From Sclerurus mexicanus (lineage: Eukaryota; Chordata; Aves; Passeriformes; Furnariidae), in the NCBI GenBank assembly GCA_013396755.1, contig VWZF01004871.1, positions 955,424 to 1,019,423 on the forward strand: DNA of 64,000 nt. The letters run 5' to 3'. A model generated the notes under the pieces. That model was not told the DNA's origin. It was given only the letters and a program-made list of their open reading frames with translations, and made no database searches. Shown piece after piece: positions 48,571-63,100 of this stretch. Both the position numbers and the translations under genes were made by a program. Position 1 is the first letter of the stretch. Every line of letters starts with the position of its first letter.

Positions 48571-51500
48571 TTAGAGACAGGACAGTACTCAAACCTCATA
48601 TCAGTAAAGAAGGATTGGGATGGTTTAACAGACACCTATCTTCAACTTGCTTAAAGAAAGCTTGTCTCATATTTTACCACTTCCATGATAACATGCTGGA
48701 ATACCTGTAAAGTACCACACTAAAACCGCCCTACGGTCTCAGGCAGCAAGACAGGGACAAAGTTGATGAAGTAAAATTTCTTAGCTTTGCCCTCAGAACT
48801 TGGACCAAACATGTAAGAAATGCTTAAGACAGTCCTCATGCAATATTTACTGCAAATTTTCTCTTTCTATTGCCTGTGGCCCAGCCTGCACCTGCCAAGT
48901 GAGATGTCTCTCTGAGGTGTGGCACCAGGCAGAACCAGCAAGTGCTGCTGGGGAAACAGGACTCTAAAGCTCCTGAGTCCCACTCATTCTGGGAGGCAGG
49001 TCATGGAAGAAGTTGTTGCCCTAAGACACAGAAGAGCCTGCCTAAAATCACCAAGTGCCTGTTGGCCACTTCCAGTGACAGAGGCCTACAGAATCTTCAA
49101 GCAAAATAAGTTCTTGACTATAGAATCAAGGACAAGGTTCGGGAATGAAAAACAGGACAATAAGCCTGATTTCTAGATTAAAATGTGGCAGCAAGAGGTT
49201 TTCTGAGCTGCCCAGCACCTCTCGAATCCTCAGAGCATGCTTTGGTAGCCCTAAAGCCTTTACCAGTGGCATTGTGCCTACTCACATGCTCTCAGAAATG
49301 AACATTAAATCAAGTCTTTAGCTCCATCCCCTCATGCCTCTTTCCCCAGAAGCAAGGAAAGGCTATACAAAACACATACTCTCAAGCTTTCCCTTTATTT
49401 CTTTATTCCATGTGGGTTCCCTGCCACCTTACTCATCTGCTTGGGTTGTCATTCAAATGAAAGTTTGTCAGGGTCTCTCCCCACCCTTGGTGGATGCTCA
49501 CTGGGTTTGGGAAAGTTACTTTGCTCATTGAGGCACTTCCCAAGAAGTGACAACACTCAGTGGTTCAGACACTTCAGACATATTCTTCCCAGCTCCTCCA
49601 AAAGACTGTGAGTGCCAAATAAATGTAGTATTACAGATCTCTGTTCAAATCACCTACTAGTCATCCTCACCTCTAACTCCACCTTTCTGGGTTCTCCACC
49701 ACGCAAGTCCACTCAGCATAGACAGAGGAAGGTGCTGATTTGCAGGTCAAGTTCAGAACTGGTGGGAAAGGCTGGTGCACCAGTTTTGCACTGATAACCA
49801 CATTATATGCAGACCTTGCAGCCAAATTCCCTCTGTTACTTTGGTGCAAATCCACACAACTTCCTGGGGCTGTATCAGTGTAAGGGAGAGAAAAATGTGG
49901 TTCCGAGTATGCACCAAATAGCGCTGGGGAAAGAGCCAGAAGGTATAAGGTTACAGCAATGTCAACTTCCTTTAATGCTACTTTGCTTTTCAAATCAAAG
50001 GCTTCAGCTCTGGACAGAAGACAGACCTGCACTACCTCCACTAGGTTTCACAGTGCTAAAATGAGGTCTTTTTAGCATCCCTGCTCACAAAGAAACTTCT
50101 GCGAGATAAAAATACTTCCTGAAACTGAACAGTGTCCCAAAACCAAACAGACAAACATAAAAACTGCAACCAAAACAGTCACAAATTGTCTTCCACCTAC
50201 ATTACTACTGACACATGGTGATCAGCAAGAACAGAACGAGTGCCATCAGGTAGAAGATCAAGAAAAAAAAGTCAGGAAAAGAGAAGAAAACCTCCAAGGA
50301 AATCATTTATGAGGCAAGCTACAAATGAAAAGGAAGGAGAAAAAAATCAGTTTCAATTTAGGTTTTGTAAATTTGTCAACTTTACCTAGTCCCAGATTCC
50401 CATGCCAAGAGAGGTGTGTGCCCTGAGATGAAAATCGATTAAATAACTGTGAGACTGGGTGCCTGGGGTACTCTGCTGCCACAAAGGAAGGGCCAAGCCC
50501 CAGTATGCTAATATTGCCAAGCCAGGCAGCTTTTCACACAGAAGTGCCCTCCCTATACTAATTTTTATTTTTTTACTTGGTTGGGTGGGGAAGAGTAGCT
50601 CCTCTCTAGAAGTGGCTTCCTACCTGTATGCAATGCATGCCTTGCTCCAGCTATTTGTGGATGTGATATAACCCCTGGCCGTGCACTGTAACAAGCTAAG
50701 CTCATCAGAGGCACAAAGACTGCCTCTTTCTTGCTTCCTTAAAAAACACTCAGCCCCCAGGAAATCCCCCCTGATTCTCCCTGTAGCCCACCAGAGGCTT
50801 AAAGTCTCTCTTTCTACACTTGTCTGACACAATCAAAATTTCTACTTGGGTGGCAGAAATGCTGAATGGTGAAGGATCCCAGTGGGAGGGAGGCAAGGAG
50901 GAAATTAAACAGGAGAAAGGACTGCCAGAGGCCCAAAAGGCTGAGAAAGAGAATTATAAAACTGGGGTAGGTCTGTCCAAAGGGCATGTCACCAGTCCAA
51001 AGCACATTAACCACTGAAGTTCGTGCAAGACTTAATCCTTCCTGCCACAGAAGTGTCCCTTGATGGTTGCTGCAGATCTATAGGAATAAAGAGGAGGGAT
51101 TTTTTTCCCCCTCTCAGCAGACATTCATGGTGTCACATAAGAGCCAGATGATTTAATTTAATCATTCCTACTCCAGCTGGTATTTTCTGTATGGAGGTGA
51201 CAGTGCTTTAAATTAGGGCCTTGAATATAAAAGGCCTGTGTGTTTAGTTTAATCAAATGTTCATTTCCTCATGTTATGTTTATATTAAAGGGCATCAGCA
51301 TGAATTTTCATTCTGCAAATAGAGGCTATCTTATGGGCTACAAAGTGAGGTCATCTTTGGTCATTCTTCGACTCCATGGCAGCCTTACAGATTGAGAAGT
51401 GACTCAGTCCCAGGAATGTAGTTTGGGGAAATATGTCCTGGAGAGCATAGTCCAACCCGTGAGGAGATCAGGAGATCTTACACAAAATCAATTACTTCTG

Positions 51501-53313
51501 TAATTCACCCTTCTTGAGCCAGTGACTGCTTAAGTCATTGGCTTCAGCAATTGCTGGATGAGACCTTTTTTGAATTAGTAAACAGGCAAACATTCATAGC
51601 AAAGAAACTACGAGATCCTCTCATCACTCAGCGTAATTATTATTTGCTTCGACAAGGGCAGGTCAGTTTTAATACCACACAACATTTATGTAGTGCCTGA
51701 TGCCTTGAAAACATTTTATGTACGTTAGGTGCAGTACAACAATAATAAGATTTTGCCTATCCGTAGATGTTTTTCCCCTGAGGCTCACGAAGCATTTAGC
51801 AAACATTAATTAGTTGGTCATCTTCCAAATGCATGCTTGAGGTGCTCCCGGTAAATACTCCCTCCCTCTACACAAGGGGCCAGCAGAGGTCCTGAAGACT
51901 GAGACCATCAATTTACAGCCTTAAAAGTTGAGCACCAACTCAAGCCTCCATAAGTAAACTGATTTTTTTTGCAGCCTCAGTGTGACTCCTGCTCATAAAC
52001 AGGCAAATACCACTCTGAATGCATAGAATTAAAGTGACCAAAAAAGAAAGAAATCGATTGCATGGCATTTAACTATGTCTTAAACAAAAAGGAGCTTTGT
52101 TTCATTTCAGCTGCCAAAGTCATAATTCAGGGTTCAGCCTGTCCTTGAGAAACTGATGGTACTAAAAGTACAGAACATGAAGAAGTGTTCCTGGTGTCAA
52201 AGCTCCCAGTTCCTTGCTGTAGACTTCTGCACCTCCTACCTAGTACAGATAAAATCTACAGGTAAAAGTTGCGTCCAGTCCTAGCTCCAAATTTTAGTAT
52301 GTGGCCTTTCTACAAAGCATGAAGGAAAAGTTCGTTCCTGTTGAAACGCCTCACAGTTTAAGTGAAAATATGAAAAATGGAAAAAGAAAGGGAAAAAAAT
52401 TATTTTCTAAGCAAAACTATTCAATGCCCTTTCCTCTTGTGCTCCCTCTGGAAAGTGCTGACTGCCTTGGGTACAACAAAGCAATTTACAACGGGTACGT
52501 GAAAAAAATTGATAGCACTTGAAACAGCTTTTGCGTTTTCATCCTCCAGTGCATGAAGAGTATCTTTTTTAAAAAACAAAATACATGCCAGTCCAAAACT
52601 CAGTACCCCAAGCTCAGTGGGGAGCTGGCTGTGAGCAGAGGTGTTTGCTACCATGACACTAACCTATGACAAACCTCTCTAGATATTCAGATAAAGCCGT
52701 CTGCAACAAATCCTGGCAGATGCCTGTTCAAGGATTTCTTTCCTTTTATTCCCTTACTCTCTCTCTCTCCATCTGGGAACACAGAAATTTTCCTAAGCCT
52801 GTTCACGCTTAGATTTAGTGAAGCCATCATGGTGTCATGTTCTGGCGCTGTTTTGTGTCTTTGCTCTCCTCTACCCTTTGTAGAGCAGCATGGCATGACT
52901 GTCCATCTGTTTATGATTTACTTCTCCCGATGACTTGGTCCTGATTACACAGATACGCACAGTAGGTTATTTGAGGGCCAACTGGACCTCTGTAATGACA
53001 TTCAAACTGCACCCAAGTTGTGGGAACATTTCCAATCAAAAAAAGACCAGTGGAAAATCTCAACCAGGACCTCCCCAAGTCCTTAATAGCAGGAAGTATA
53101 AACAAAACCTTACTTTTTTTATCTGTAATTCTCTTGCAACTATCAGTATCTAAGTGATCCACAAAAACCTGAAGAGAAGACAAGAAAAGAAACCAAGATC
53201 TGGGTCTTACTGTTGTTTAAAGATGCATATTAGAAAAGAGATTATAAAGAACAGTATTCCGTTCAAGAGGCCACATCTTTCATGGTCTCCTTTAGCACAG
53301 ACCTGAATCACAG

Positions 53314-53349
53314 AGTCAGAGGAACTGCACAAAGTCAGAGGAACTGCAC
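53314..53349. repeat. Tandem duplication, 19-base period
   Basis: AGTCAGAGGAACTGCAC occurs at 53314-53330 and again at 53333-53349, separated by AA. Confidence 0.9.
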
Positions 53350-54099
53350 CCATTTGCACCAGCTGAGGACAGAGGAGCCTGGGAAGTGCAGCTGTTTGGG
53401 GGTGCACCGTGTACTGCCATGGGTAGGAAGCCCCTCCACGTGTACTGACTCACTGGCCCTTGTGAGCACATGGGAGTGAAGGGGAACAAAAGCACAACTC
53501 AAAAAGCTGCAGGATGAAGTCACGGGGTCAGCAGTGAGAAAATACAGAATTCATTTGTAGTCTGAACAAGGTCATTTCGAGCATGTTTTAGGATGATATA
53601 AGACTTTACAGGAAAGGCAAATGGAAAGTATTGCTCATGACTTCTTTTGCTTTATGAGTAAGCTGCTTTGGCCTTTATTTATTTATTACCTCACAGTCCC
53701 ACAACGTCCTGGTGTGAAGATCAATTTGCTGTTCTTTTTTTCTTGCTTCTCAAAGATACTTTTGCTTCTTAAACCTGATCCTTTCCTGTCTCCGTGCCTG
53801 GCCACCTCACTCATTTACCTCTGTATTTCCAAGGATATCCTTATTTTTAGAATTTCTAACACCTCACCTCTATGTTATCATTTCACTTACGGCCACACTA
53901 CTTTAATGCTCAGTATTTTATCCTTTATTCTTCTTCTATTTTAAAGCTCTATCCTGCATCAAGTCTCAAAAGTTTTGGGGTGCAGGGGAATCTGGCCAAC
54001 ACAGCGGCACCCACATGGGTTTGAGCCAGCCCTGACAGGGAGGCCACTTGATCCAGATGCCACTAAGCCACAATGGTGGCACCCACAAATTGACACATT

Positions 54100-54140
54100 T
54101 CATAGAATCATTCAATACAAGAGAGCCCTTTAAAGCCAGA
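54100..54140 (-). mobile_element. Possible diverged CR1 3'-end remnant
   Basis: TCATAGAATCATTCAATAC followed by 'agagccctttaa' resembles the complement of a CR1 3' terminus, but only about 40 bases align by eye. Confidence 0.3.
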
Positions 54141-57100
54141 AAAGTGCATAAACCATAATGTTCTGCAGGGGGTTCACTAGCAATTTTTCCCATATAAAAT
54201 ACCTAATAAAGGATGGTATCCTTTGCCCTTTTAGCATGAGCTGTGACACAAAGATCTATAGATATCTTAGATGAACTAATTTGTGGGGAGGGATTTTCTG
54301 AGTACCAAGATGAAGCACAGCTGTAGGCTTTTTCTGTAGAGGGCCTGTCACACACACAAGAGCAGCTAGCATATTACCAACCCTGATCACTCAAACATTA
54401 TGAGCGAGGCCCCAACATACTTAGAAATTGGCTGGAAAACACATGAGATTTATGACAAATAATGGTATTTTGAACTTCATATGCCTTCTGTCTTCTGAAC
54501 TGGAATTCACATATTTGGTCTTACCTTTTCAACTGGAAACCTTTCTCCCTTTATTCTTTTATTGGTCGTCTATTGTTTTAATAATGAAATATGAGATTCC
54601 GGTTATACACCTGACTTCAGTGTCGAGTGATTTGCGAGAATACAAAACAAATACCAGAGACTTGCAGCGTGATGGCAGGATGCTGGTAATATTCCATTTA
54701 CAGAGCACCATGGGCCATCCCTGCCTGCCCTTTGGCCATCTGCTGCTAGTGCACAGCTAAAATCACATAGCCTTTTTTTTAGAAAGAAAAAAGTCTACAA
54801 GACCAGGAACTTCATGTGAATAAACATCAGACAAGTGTGAGCTGCTTCTCAGAGTGCCCACAGTATTGTAGCACACATTTTGGGGTCTGAGGGGTGTTAC
54901 TGCAAGGGGAGGGCCTCAGGGATTAATCATCCAACCTCCTCTTGAAAATGCCAAACTTGGTACCTTGGCAAAGCTTGATGCAGAATGAAATTGAAACATG
55001 CAGACAAAGTAATTAGGGGAGGTGTGGGGGGAACTGTGCTGAGTCTATATATAGCATTTTGTTTCTGCTGGGTACCAGAGGGGAGGTGGGGAAGCAAGGA
55101 AGTGGGGGGAGATAGGGAAAAAAGATAAATTTTGGTTATTGCTGTCATATGTAGACCCACTTATCTATGGCTGAAGCCCAAACAGCTGCATGACTCTAAA
55201 TGAAGAAATTTCATTAAAAAGTAACAAAAATTAAAATCAGCAAGAGAAAAAAAAAAAACAATGAAAAAACAGGACTTCTGGCTTCTCACATCTACACTGA
55301 TATATAAATAAAGACTATCTGACTGATGAGGGGTGCTTATTATTTCTTTGATTTCTATGTATGTAAAGAAATCTACAATACTTTCTAGTGAACAAGCAAG
55401 ATAATCAAAAGTCCAATGGCATGTTTCTGCTATTCCAACTGTGCTGCTCTGGTTTAAATGACACTGTGAAACATCTTGGTAGTCCTGGTCATATAATACT
55501 TACGTCACAATCAAAAAATAAAAAAAAAAAGGCAGGGGGGAAGTTGGCTCAATTATGAAGGAAAATATTTTGGAAAGCAGGTTACTTGGGATCATACTCT
55601 GCCTAAGTCACACCTCTTGTAAGACATCTGCTGGTAAAAACTGCAAGTGGATGTGATCTCCTTTTGCACCTCTTGCATACTTAGACCTGCCTTCTGCCAG
55701 TGTAACTTGGAGCAACCTTGCGGCTTTCCCTGCCTTAGCTCCTGAGGTATTTGTGCAGCTCAAAAGAGCCAGAGCATCCTGCACTTCTGTCCATACCCCC
55801 TGCTTTTGCTAACACATTCGCTTCCTATTCCACATTACGGCACAGTAAGAGAGACTGGTATTAGTACTTTTGGCCTCACTTCATGTGCACACACATGTGT
55901 ACATGTGTATTTTCTGTAAAACATCTATCTCTTTGCAGTGGCATAAAACTGAGTAAAAAAAATATATAATCTTTAAATGTCAGAAGATTCAAAGTGTCAG
56001 TGCTATGAAGTCAGAAAATCCATTCCAAGTCCTATTTATGTAGGTCAGGATGTGGGAAGACTCTTTTTTTTTTGTGTTCTGCATATGCACGTCACTGCTT
56101 TTGCTCCTTGGTACTGCACAGGCTGGGAGCTGAAAAGCCAGGGAAGATGACAGCTTGCTCCCTGCTTCCAGTGAACTTGATAGAAAAATCCCTTTTGTGT
56201 TTCTTATAATGGAGTCTTGTCTCATTTTTACCACAAGAGATGCTTTGGCCAGTATATTACAAATACCATGCTGACAGTGCCTATATGTAGCTTTGCCTCA
56301 GTGCCACATCACCACTAGTTCTTCTTTAAAGCAGAAGAGAAAAGCACCCTGCAAAGCAAGGAACAAGTTAACAAAAGGCTTCATTTATCTCCAGCTGATA
56401 CCAACATGACAGCAAGAAATGTGGGGTCAGATTCCAGGCACATTATTGCAAGGGCAGGAGGAGTGCGGGGAGTAGCTGTTGTGTGGCAAAACCATGGGGC
56501 TCGTTATCAGAAGGTCAAGTCGTGATGCAGCCTTCCAAGCAAATTTGGGAAAGTCTCTTCCTCTCCTCCTGCACTCTTAATAAGACCGATAAACCTTAAT
56601 CATGAGATTGCGCGGATACTGCAGGCATAGTCAGAGGATGGCAGCATATGACGCTGCTGTTTAAAGCCTGATCATTACATTGGACTAACAGCATATACCC
56701 TGCTTTTTTAAGGGAAGATTTTATGTCATGAGTAAGGTTAAGTCTTGGCAGCTAATACTGATATTATACAAAATAAAGGTAAATCTTGAATGGAAAACAA
56801 AATTGTGGACAGACTACTATAACAGAAATTTTACACATTTCTTCTGTGTAAATAGAGGTGAACCTAACCTGCCATTAAAGCTTTGCTTACGGTATGTAAC
56901 TGCTGCGGGAAAATAGTTGTAATGAGTGTTACACACTCACCCACACACCAGCAACAAACCAGCAATAGAACACACTGTTTGCCTACCTTAGCACTGAAAA
57001 AATAGCTGTAATTTGAAGTGTAGGGGATCTGCTTTCAAGGTTTGTCTATCTAAGCTGTCCTTGGGCTCCAAACAGAGTTTGAGATCCATGGGAATTCTCC

Positions 57101-60100
57101 CTGCACCTCTGCCCTCTCAAATTATGAAGTGGGAATCAGGCAGGGAAACTACTGCTGTTATTGGACCTCTAGAAGAGGAGCTGCACCAAAAGTGCTCCCT
57201 GAGCAGACACCAAGATGAGTTTCTGCAGTTAGTGCCAGGATGTAGAAGCCAGGCACCTGCCACTCTCAGGTCTCATTCTCCCCAAAATACAAATGGTAGG
57301 CTGTTGGGACTAGACAATGCCATTCCACTGCATGTGGTGCTACCAGCATATCTTGGCTCCATCCTGGATGGTGCCTCTCTATTTGATTATTTTTTCCATC
57401 ATGCATTTCTTACTTCATTGAGGGAAATTACTATTCAGGTGACCCAGGAGTGGTGGGTCTTCCTGTAAACCCAACATTACTACAACAAGGGACGGAGCCA
57501 GTGCTTTGCTTGGTGCTGGTGCACTCCCTCCTCACTCAAGCTGAAAGATGGCTCCAGACAGGATGCAGCAGGCTCAGCTTGGTGAGAAATGAAAAGGATA
57601 CAGACTCTTTTGTCAGCCTGACATGGTCTTAATGATGTTTAAATATCTGAAGGTCACTAAATTAGAGTTCAGAAACTTGGCACAAAGGCCTTTCCCTAAG
57701 ATTATCTAGGTTTGCTGAAGTAAGACAACAAAAGAGAATAAACCAAACTGAGCAAAACCAACAACTGCTGCTGAGATGTTATTTTTTTTCTCATTAAGCC
57801 TATATGCTGAGCCTATAGAGAAGGCAGCATTTCCTGTCTCTCTTGCTGACAGTTCAGTATTAGGGCACAAAGGCAGGTCACTGTCCTTGGTGATACGGTA
57901 AACAAAGATAAGAGCTGAAAGCAACAGAATATTTTTTTAACCCTGATAATTCACTAAGTATAAATTCCATTGTGGAGAGATTTATTGTTTACTTAAAACT
58001 CCTCAAATGAGCTTCTTGAGAATGCGCTGGACACAAAACATGCATTTCAGCTGAAGGCACTGGCTAGACCTGCTTGGGGCATCTGTTACTTGCCCCTGGA
58101 TTCATGTGTATAAAACATAAGTGAACCTGCCAGAAAAATGCAGTCCCAAACATTTGCCCAGATCTCCTTGTTATCCCGGGGTGGGAACTTAAACAGATGT
58201 CTTCAATGGGCAGCCACATTCATGAAAATGCTTAGTCAAAAAGGCAACAAAAACCCCCATTGCTTTCCTTCTCTTCTTGCAAAATGTCTGCAGCAGAGCA
58301 GCACAAGAGTGAAAACCATTGGTGTACTATCTGACATTCTAAGTAGAAGAAGGATCAGTCTTCCCTCTGCTGGCCCCAGATAAATCTCCCCATTCCCCTC
58401 CCCTCACAGCACATTTCCCCAAAAGCAGACAATGCCACACCACTATAGGAGGAAGCATAAGAGGACATCCCCACTGCCAGCAGCAGAGACTGCCTTATCT
58501 GTTCTGTGTAATGGCTCAGCAGCTTAAAGTAAAGTTTAAACATTTGCTGATTAGCCTGTAGGGCATCAGATGAAAATTTGGGAGCTGTGGGTGTTGCCAC
58601 AGATGAAGCCACTTAATCCTGTCGTGGCTCCCATTCCCACTAGGGAAGCAGAAATAAAACCTCTCCAGCAGATCACCTGGGACCTCTGAAAGGTGCATTT
58701 GGTAGACCTCTCCCAGGAATATCAGACATAAATCACAAAACTAACAGATTAGATTTAGGCAACCTTCCCTCCAGAAGAGCATAGAGTCAGGACTGAAGGA
58801 ACAACAAGGGATTTCTCATAGTTAGTGCCGTACCTTCGACCTGCCCTACCTTTTCATAGTGTCTCTGGATTTCAACAGAAATAGAAATCTCTTTTCAGAA
58901 CTCAAGAAGGTTTGTTGTTACAATGCTATTTTTCAATATGCATTTACTGGGGACATCCTAAAATTGGCAGAGATGGAGTACCTATAGCCTTGGGCTGTGC
59001 TATAAAATGGATTGTGAGCTTAAAATGTTTCTGTTTCATTTTCTGAAAGAACTACAAGCTTAGCTGTTGCTAAAGTTTCTAGCAGCATTCTTGGGCATTT
59101 TGTAAGCTGATCTCATCTCCAGAGCTCACGTTATTCATTGTCCGTTCTGACTAGCCCTTCTACGTTTCTCTGAGCAATTAAAACTCTCTTTGGCTCTCAC
59201 AGCACTGCAACACCCATAGGACACACGTGTCCATATTCCTCTCCCGTGCTTTCAGGTCACCACCACTCTTGCTCAGTGGATACCAGTTGCTCTATTGCTC
59301 GCAGCAGGCATGCACTTGCTCTTTTTCAGCTGTTCTCAGAACCTCTTTTTAGCAGCTTTCTTGCCAGATAATCTAGCAACTCAAAATACAGAAGCAAGTT
59401 CTGTTATCTGTTCCAAGGGAAGTTTTTCCAGGAGCACTCAAAGATGCCAAAATCACAGAACAGTTGTTTGCAAAAGTCAGTACACATGGCACCAGCATGC
59501 CATCCAGCTTCTGATACTCAGGTCAGCTAGGGTTTATCAATATCAGTGGTTGTTCTTGTTGCAGAAAACTAATTTCTTTGAGACCACAGAGATTTTCAAA
59601 TTTCTTTGAGTCAACCCTCAAACAGAAGCTGAGAGGCTATGGAGTCCTGAAGAAACAGAAGTAAAATTAAGCTATTCCTCTATATTGTCATATACTCATG
59701 GAAAGAAGAGGTATGCCTGCCTATGGCCATTGCACCCAAAACACACTGAAGAGCTTATCTGCTGTCTCCTACTCCTCATTTCACGTGCTTAGTACCAAAC
59801 TCGGGCCCCACACCCAGACACATTCACTCTGTGCTATTTGTATAGTATACAGAGTGTTTGTATTGACATGCCATCTGATACATGTTAGTGCAGTAACTAC
59901 TGATTGGTAGAATGGTGCTGGGGTTATACCTTACTTTCAGAACTGGAGGTAAATTCAAGCATAGTCTAAAGACACTGGATAGCATAATAAATCAGCAAAA
60001 CCCCATGTAAGTACAAGCCAACTTTTACTGACTCCTTTCACTGGACCCATTTATCCCAATACAGTGAGGAGAATAAACAATATTACCAGGACACTTCTGT

Positions 60101-63100
60101 CAGGGAACTGTATCTATGCTATAGTGCATCATCTCATTGCAGATGTACAATAACTAATGCAGATATATAACAACTAAAGCTGGTTACGAGTGCTAGTGGA
60201 AGAACCACCTGTCCTTTGTGAACAGGAGGCTGCTAAAAGCAGCAAACAATGCCCCATCCAGATACATAAACAGAATATACACTCCACAAACTCCTTGCTA
60301 CTGCCAAGGTGTATTGCTCCACCAATGTCTACCCATTCTCATGGATCAACATGCCTTGTCTGCCACTCCTCTACAGGAACTTTTTAAAAAGAAACAAAAC
60401 TCCAAACTTTAGTGTAACATCTGAAAAACACACAGTAAATAGACTGACAGAATTTCTTCAACATGTGTAAGTTGTAAGTCTATGCATAGGAGAGAAAAGG
60501 AATCAGCCCCTTTTTAAACACTGATTACAGAAAAGAGTCATAGAACACATCCTCTGATGGTAGACTTGCCTAATTTGGCTAATAGACTGTTTTAGAATTT
60601 GTGTATTAGACAAGAAACAAAATGAAAATACAATGTAAAGGCACTATATCAAACTAAAGATGCTTGCACTGAAAAAAAGAAGTTACATTAATAGAAGCAG
60701 TTTTATATTTGTATACGTCTATGTATGCTAGGAAGTTGCATGACATTGACTGCATTGGTTTCTAAGTTAATATAACCATCAGCTATAGCTGTATGATGTG
60801 TATGGATGAGTATAGCTATGTACACATGTGTACACCCATCCACATCCTGCTGTTCCTTCAACACCGTACACAGAAATTCACTGTTCTTTTCTGTAAGAGC
60901 AGCCATTTCTTTAATATGTAATATGGAAAGGACAATTTTATACATAATTTTTCAACAAAGATCTAATTTAAAAACAAGACCAAAAAGAGGCTAGAATAAT
61001 AAAGCATCCATCCTCACAGTATTGACTAAAGTTTTCTATCACAAGCCACTTCAGAAATAAGCATCAGAGTCCCACACTAGGATGCACACTCACACAAACA
61101 CATATGCGTGCATACATGCACACACAAAGGCGAGACCAACAGTTATTTGTATTTCCTACTTTGAGAGACAGGAAACCTCCCTTTGCATCTGCTTTTTTCT
61201 CACTAAGAAGAATAATTTTAATTACAGACACTTGGCAGGAAGCCAATTTTGATTTTTTTTTATGACATCTGTCTAAGCATTTTTAAACTTCCTGCTCAAT
61301 GTAACTTCCTTCATTTTATAGACCAACACCCAGTTTCAGCAGAAAAGAAAAGGGAGTAGCAAATGATTTATTCATTTTTCATGTTAACTCTTATCAGGTA
61401 TATCAAACACTTCATTGTTCTGAGAACTGATGGTACAGAAAGCAGATTTACAGGGGGAATTTAGGACTCAAGCACTCAAGCAGTCCTGGGAAAGGAAAAA
61501 AAAATAAAAAAAGGGAAAAAAATCATGCATGGGAAAAACCAACACAGTTGTAACTTAACCCTAAAACAACTCGACGGTTCCTGTTGTGCAGACTGATTTT
61601 CCTCAGTTTGCCTAGGCTTTTTCCATGGGAGGAAAAAAAAAAAGAAATAAAGAAAATTAAAAAACAGGGTTGAGAATAGGGCAAAAGTTAGGGCAACATT
61701 AAATACTTAAAGCTGAGAACATGAGGCATCATGGCTAGTGGATGCCATCTATGCCAGCTTCACGCTGGGCAAATTTGTGCTGCATCAGTGAAACTCCTCT
61801 GGGCTTGGCCAGTGCCACCGAGGTAGAGCCTGGACTCGAAGTCCACATCCCAAGCTGGCACAGCCTCCTGCTTCTGTCAGGTAACTGGGGCAGGCACAAG
61901 GAAACCTAAAGTGGCTCTAACAAAACTGAATGCAGATAAAGCAAACATTTAATATTCAGTTGCTGAGCATTTAAACTGCCTTCCCTCCTCTTCCCTTCAT
62001 TCTGTCAGTAGTCATGGCTTACAAGGCTGGATTGTATGGCTTGCTGTTTTCCTCCTATACCACGAGCACGGTGAGCTAAGAAGTGAAAAAGAGGGCAAAA
62101 AACATTGCCAGAGAAGGAAAGCTGCATAATGCAGGAACAGGGAAAGGAGACAATACAGGAGCAGAAAAAAAGAGAGATGAACTAAAGGCAAGTGCTATTG
62201 GATAGAGGGAGGGAAGCAAGGACAGAAGCAAAGGTGGACGAGGTGGCAGGGAAGTCAACCTGCCAGCACTTAGGGCTTTTCAGATACCTCAGCCTTTCCC
62301 TGAGATTTAGCAGGGAACCACAGCTCTTGGGCTAGGGAAAGGCTGGGGTTCAGGCTGTGTGGGGGAGCATAGAGCAGGAGAGCTGGTGAGGAGCATGGAG
62401 GTGCACATTTTATGTGTCCTTCTGGCCACCCATTCCCTGCTGTGTCTCAAGCCACAGGTGCATACTCACGCCTGGCTAATGAAAGTCCCAAAGGGATGGG
62501 ATTTATAACACATCAGAAATGCAGGCGGTGTTATCTATGTATCTGTCCTGTGGCTGGCCCCACTACTGAGACACAAGTAAACCTAATGAATTGTTAATGC
62601 CTTGACACCAAAGTTGCATTTTCATTCTTTGCTCCAGACAACCTAGATTGTATTCTTTTGGCTTACATGTTTTCTTGAGCCAGGTAAATCATCTTTCAGG
62701 ATACATGAACAACACGACACAACTGACCTGGGAAAACTATGTCTCCCTCCCATACTTCTTGCCTCTGTGGAGATATAACCTACAGGCATCCTGAAAACAC
62801 TGCAAAAGTTTCCATGTGATTTTTAATTTCCTGGTCCTGGCTGGAACCAGAACTGTGAGTGCTGCAAGCCTCTGGAGGAAAAATTGGTATTGTCAGATTC
62901 TGCCTTAATTTTCCAAGATCCAGGAGTTTCAAAGAATATCTCAGCTCTTTAAGTGTTTGGAGACCTCGGTCTCACAAGTGGCAGACTGCCTTCTGACTTG
63001 AGTCAACACAGCTGGAAAATGGAGTTAAAAAAAAACAACCCTGAAACCTCACTGAAAACCAGATGTTGCCATTGAGCAGAGCTACTGTGGTAATAAAACA

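Noticed and set aside
57013..57468. 151-codon + frame in the TBXAS1 intron
   Set aside because: It has no ATG start at its head, no recognisable domain and lies antisense within an intron. It is probably chance.
61080..61130. CA-rich stretch as a microsatellite or RNA gene
   Set aside because: The CA units are interrupted and short, and no structured RNA is evident.
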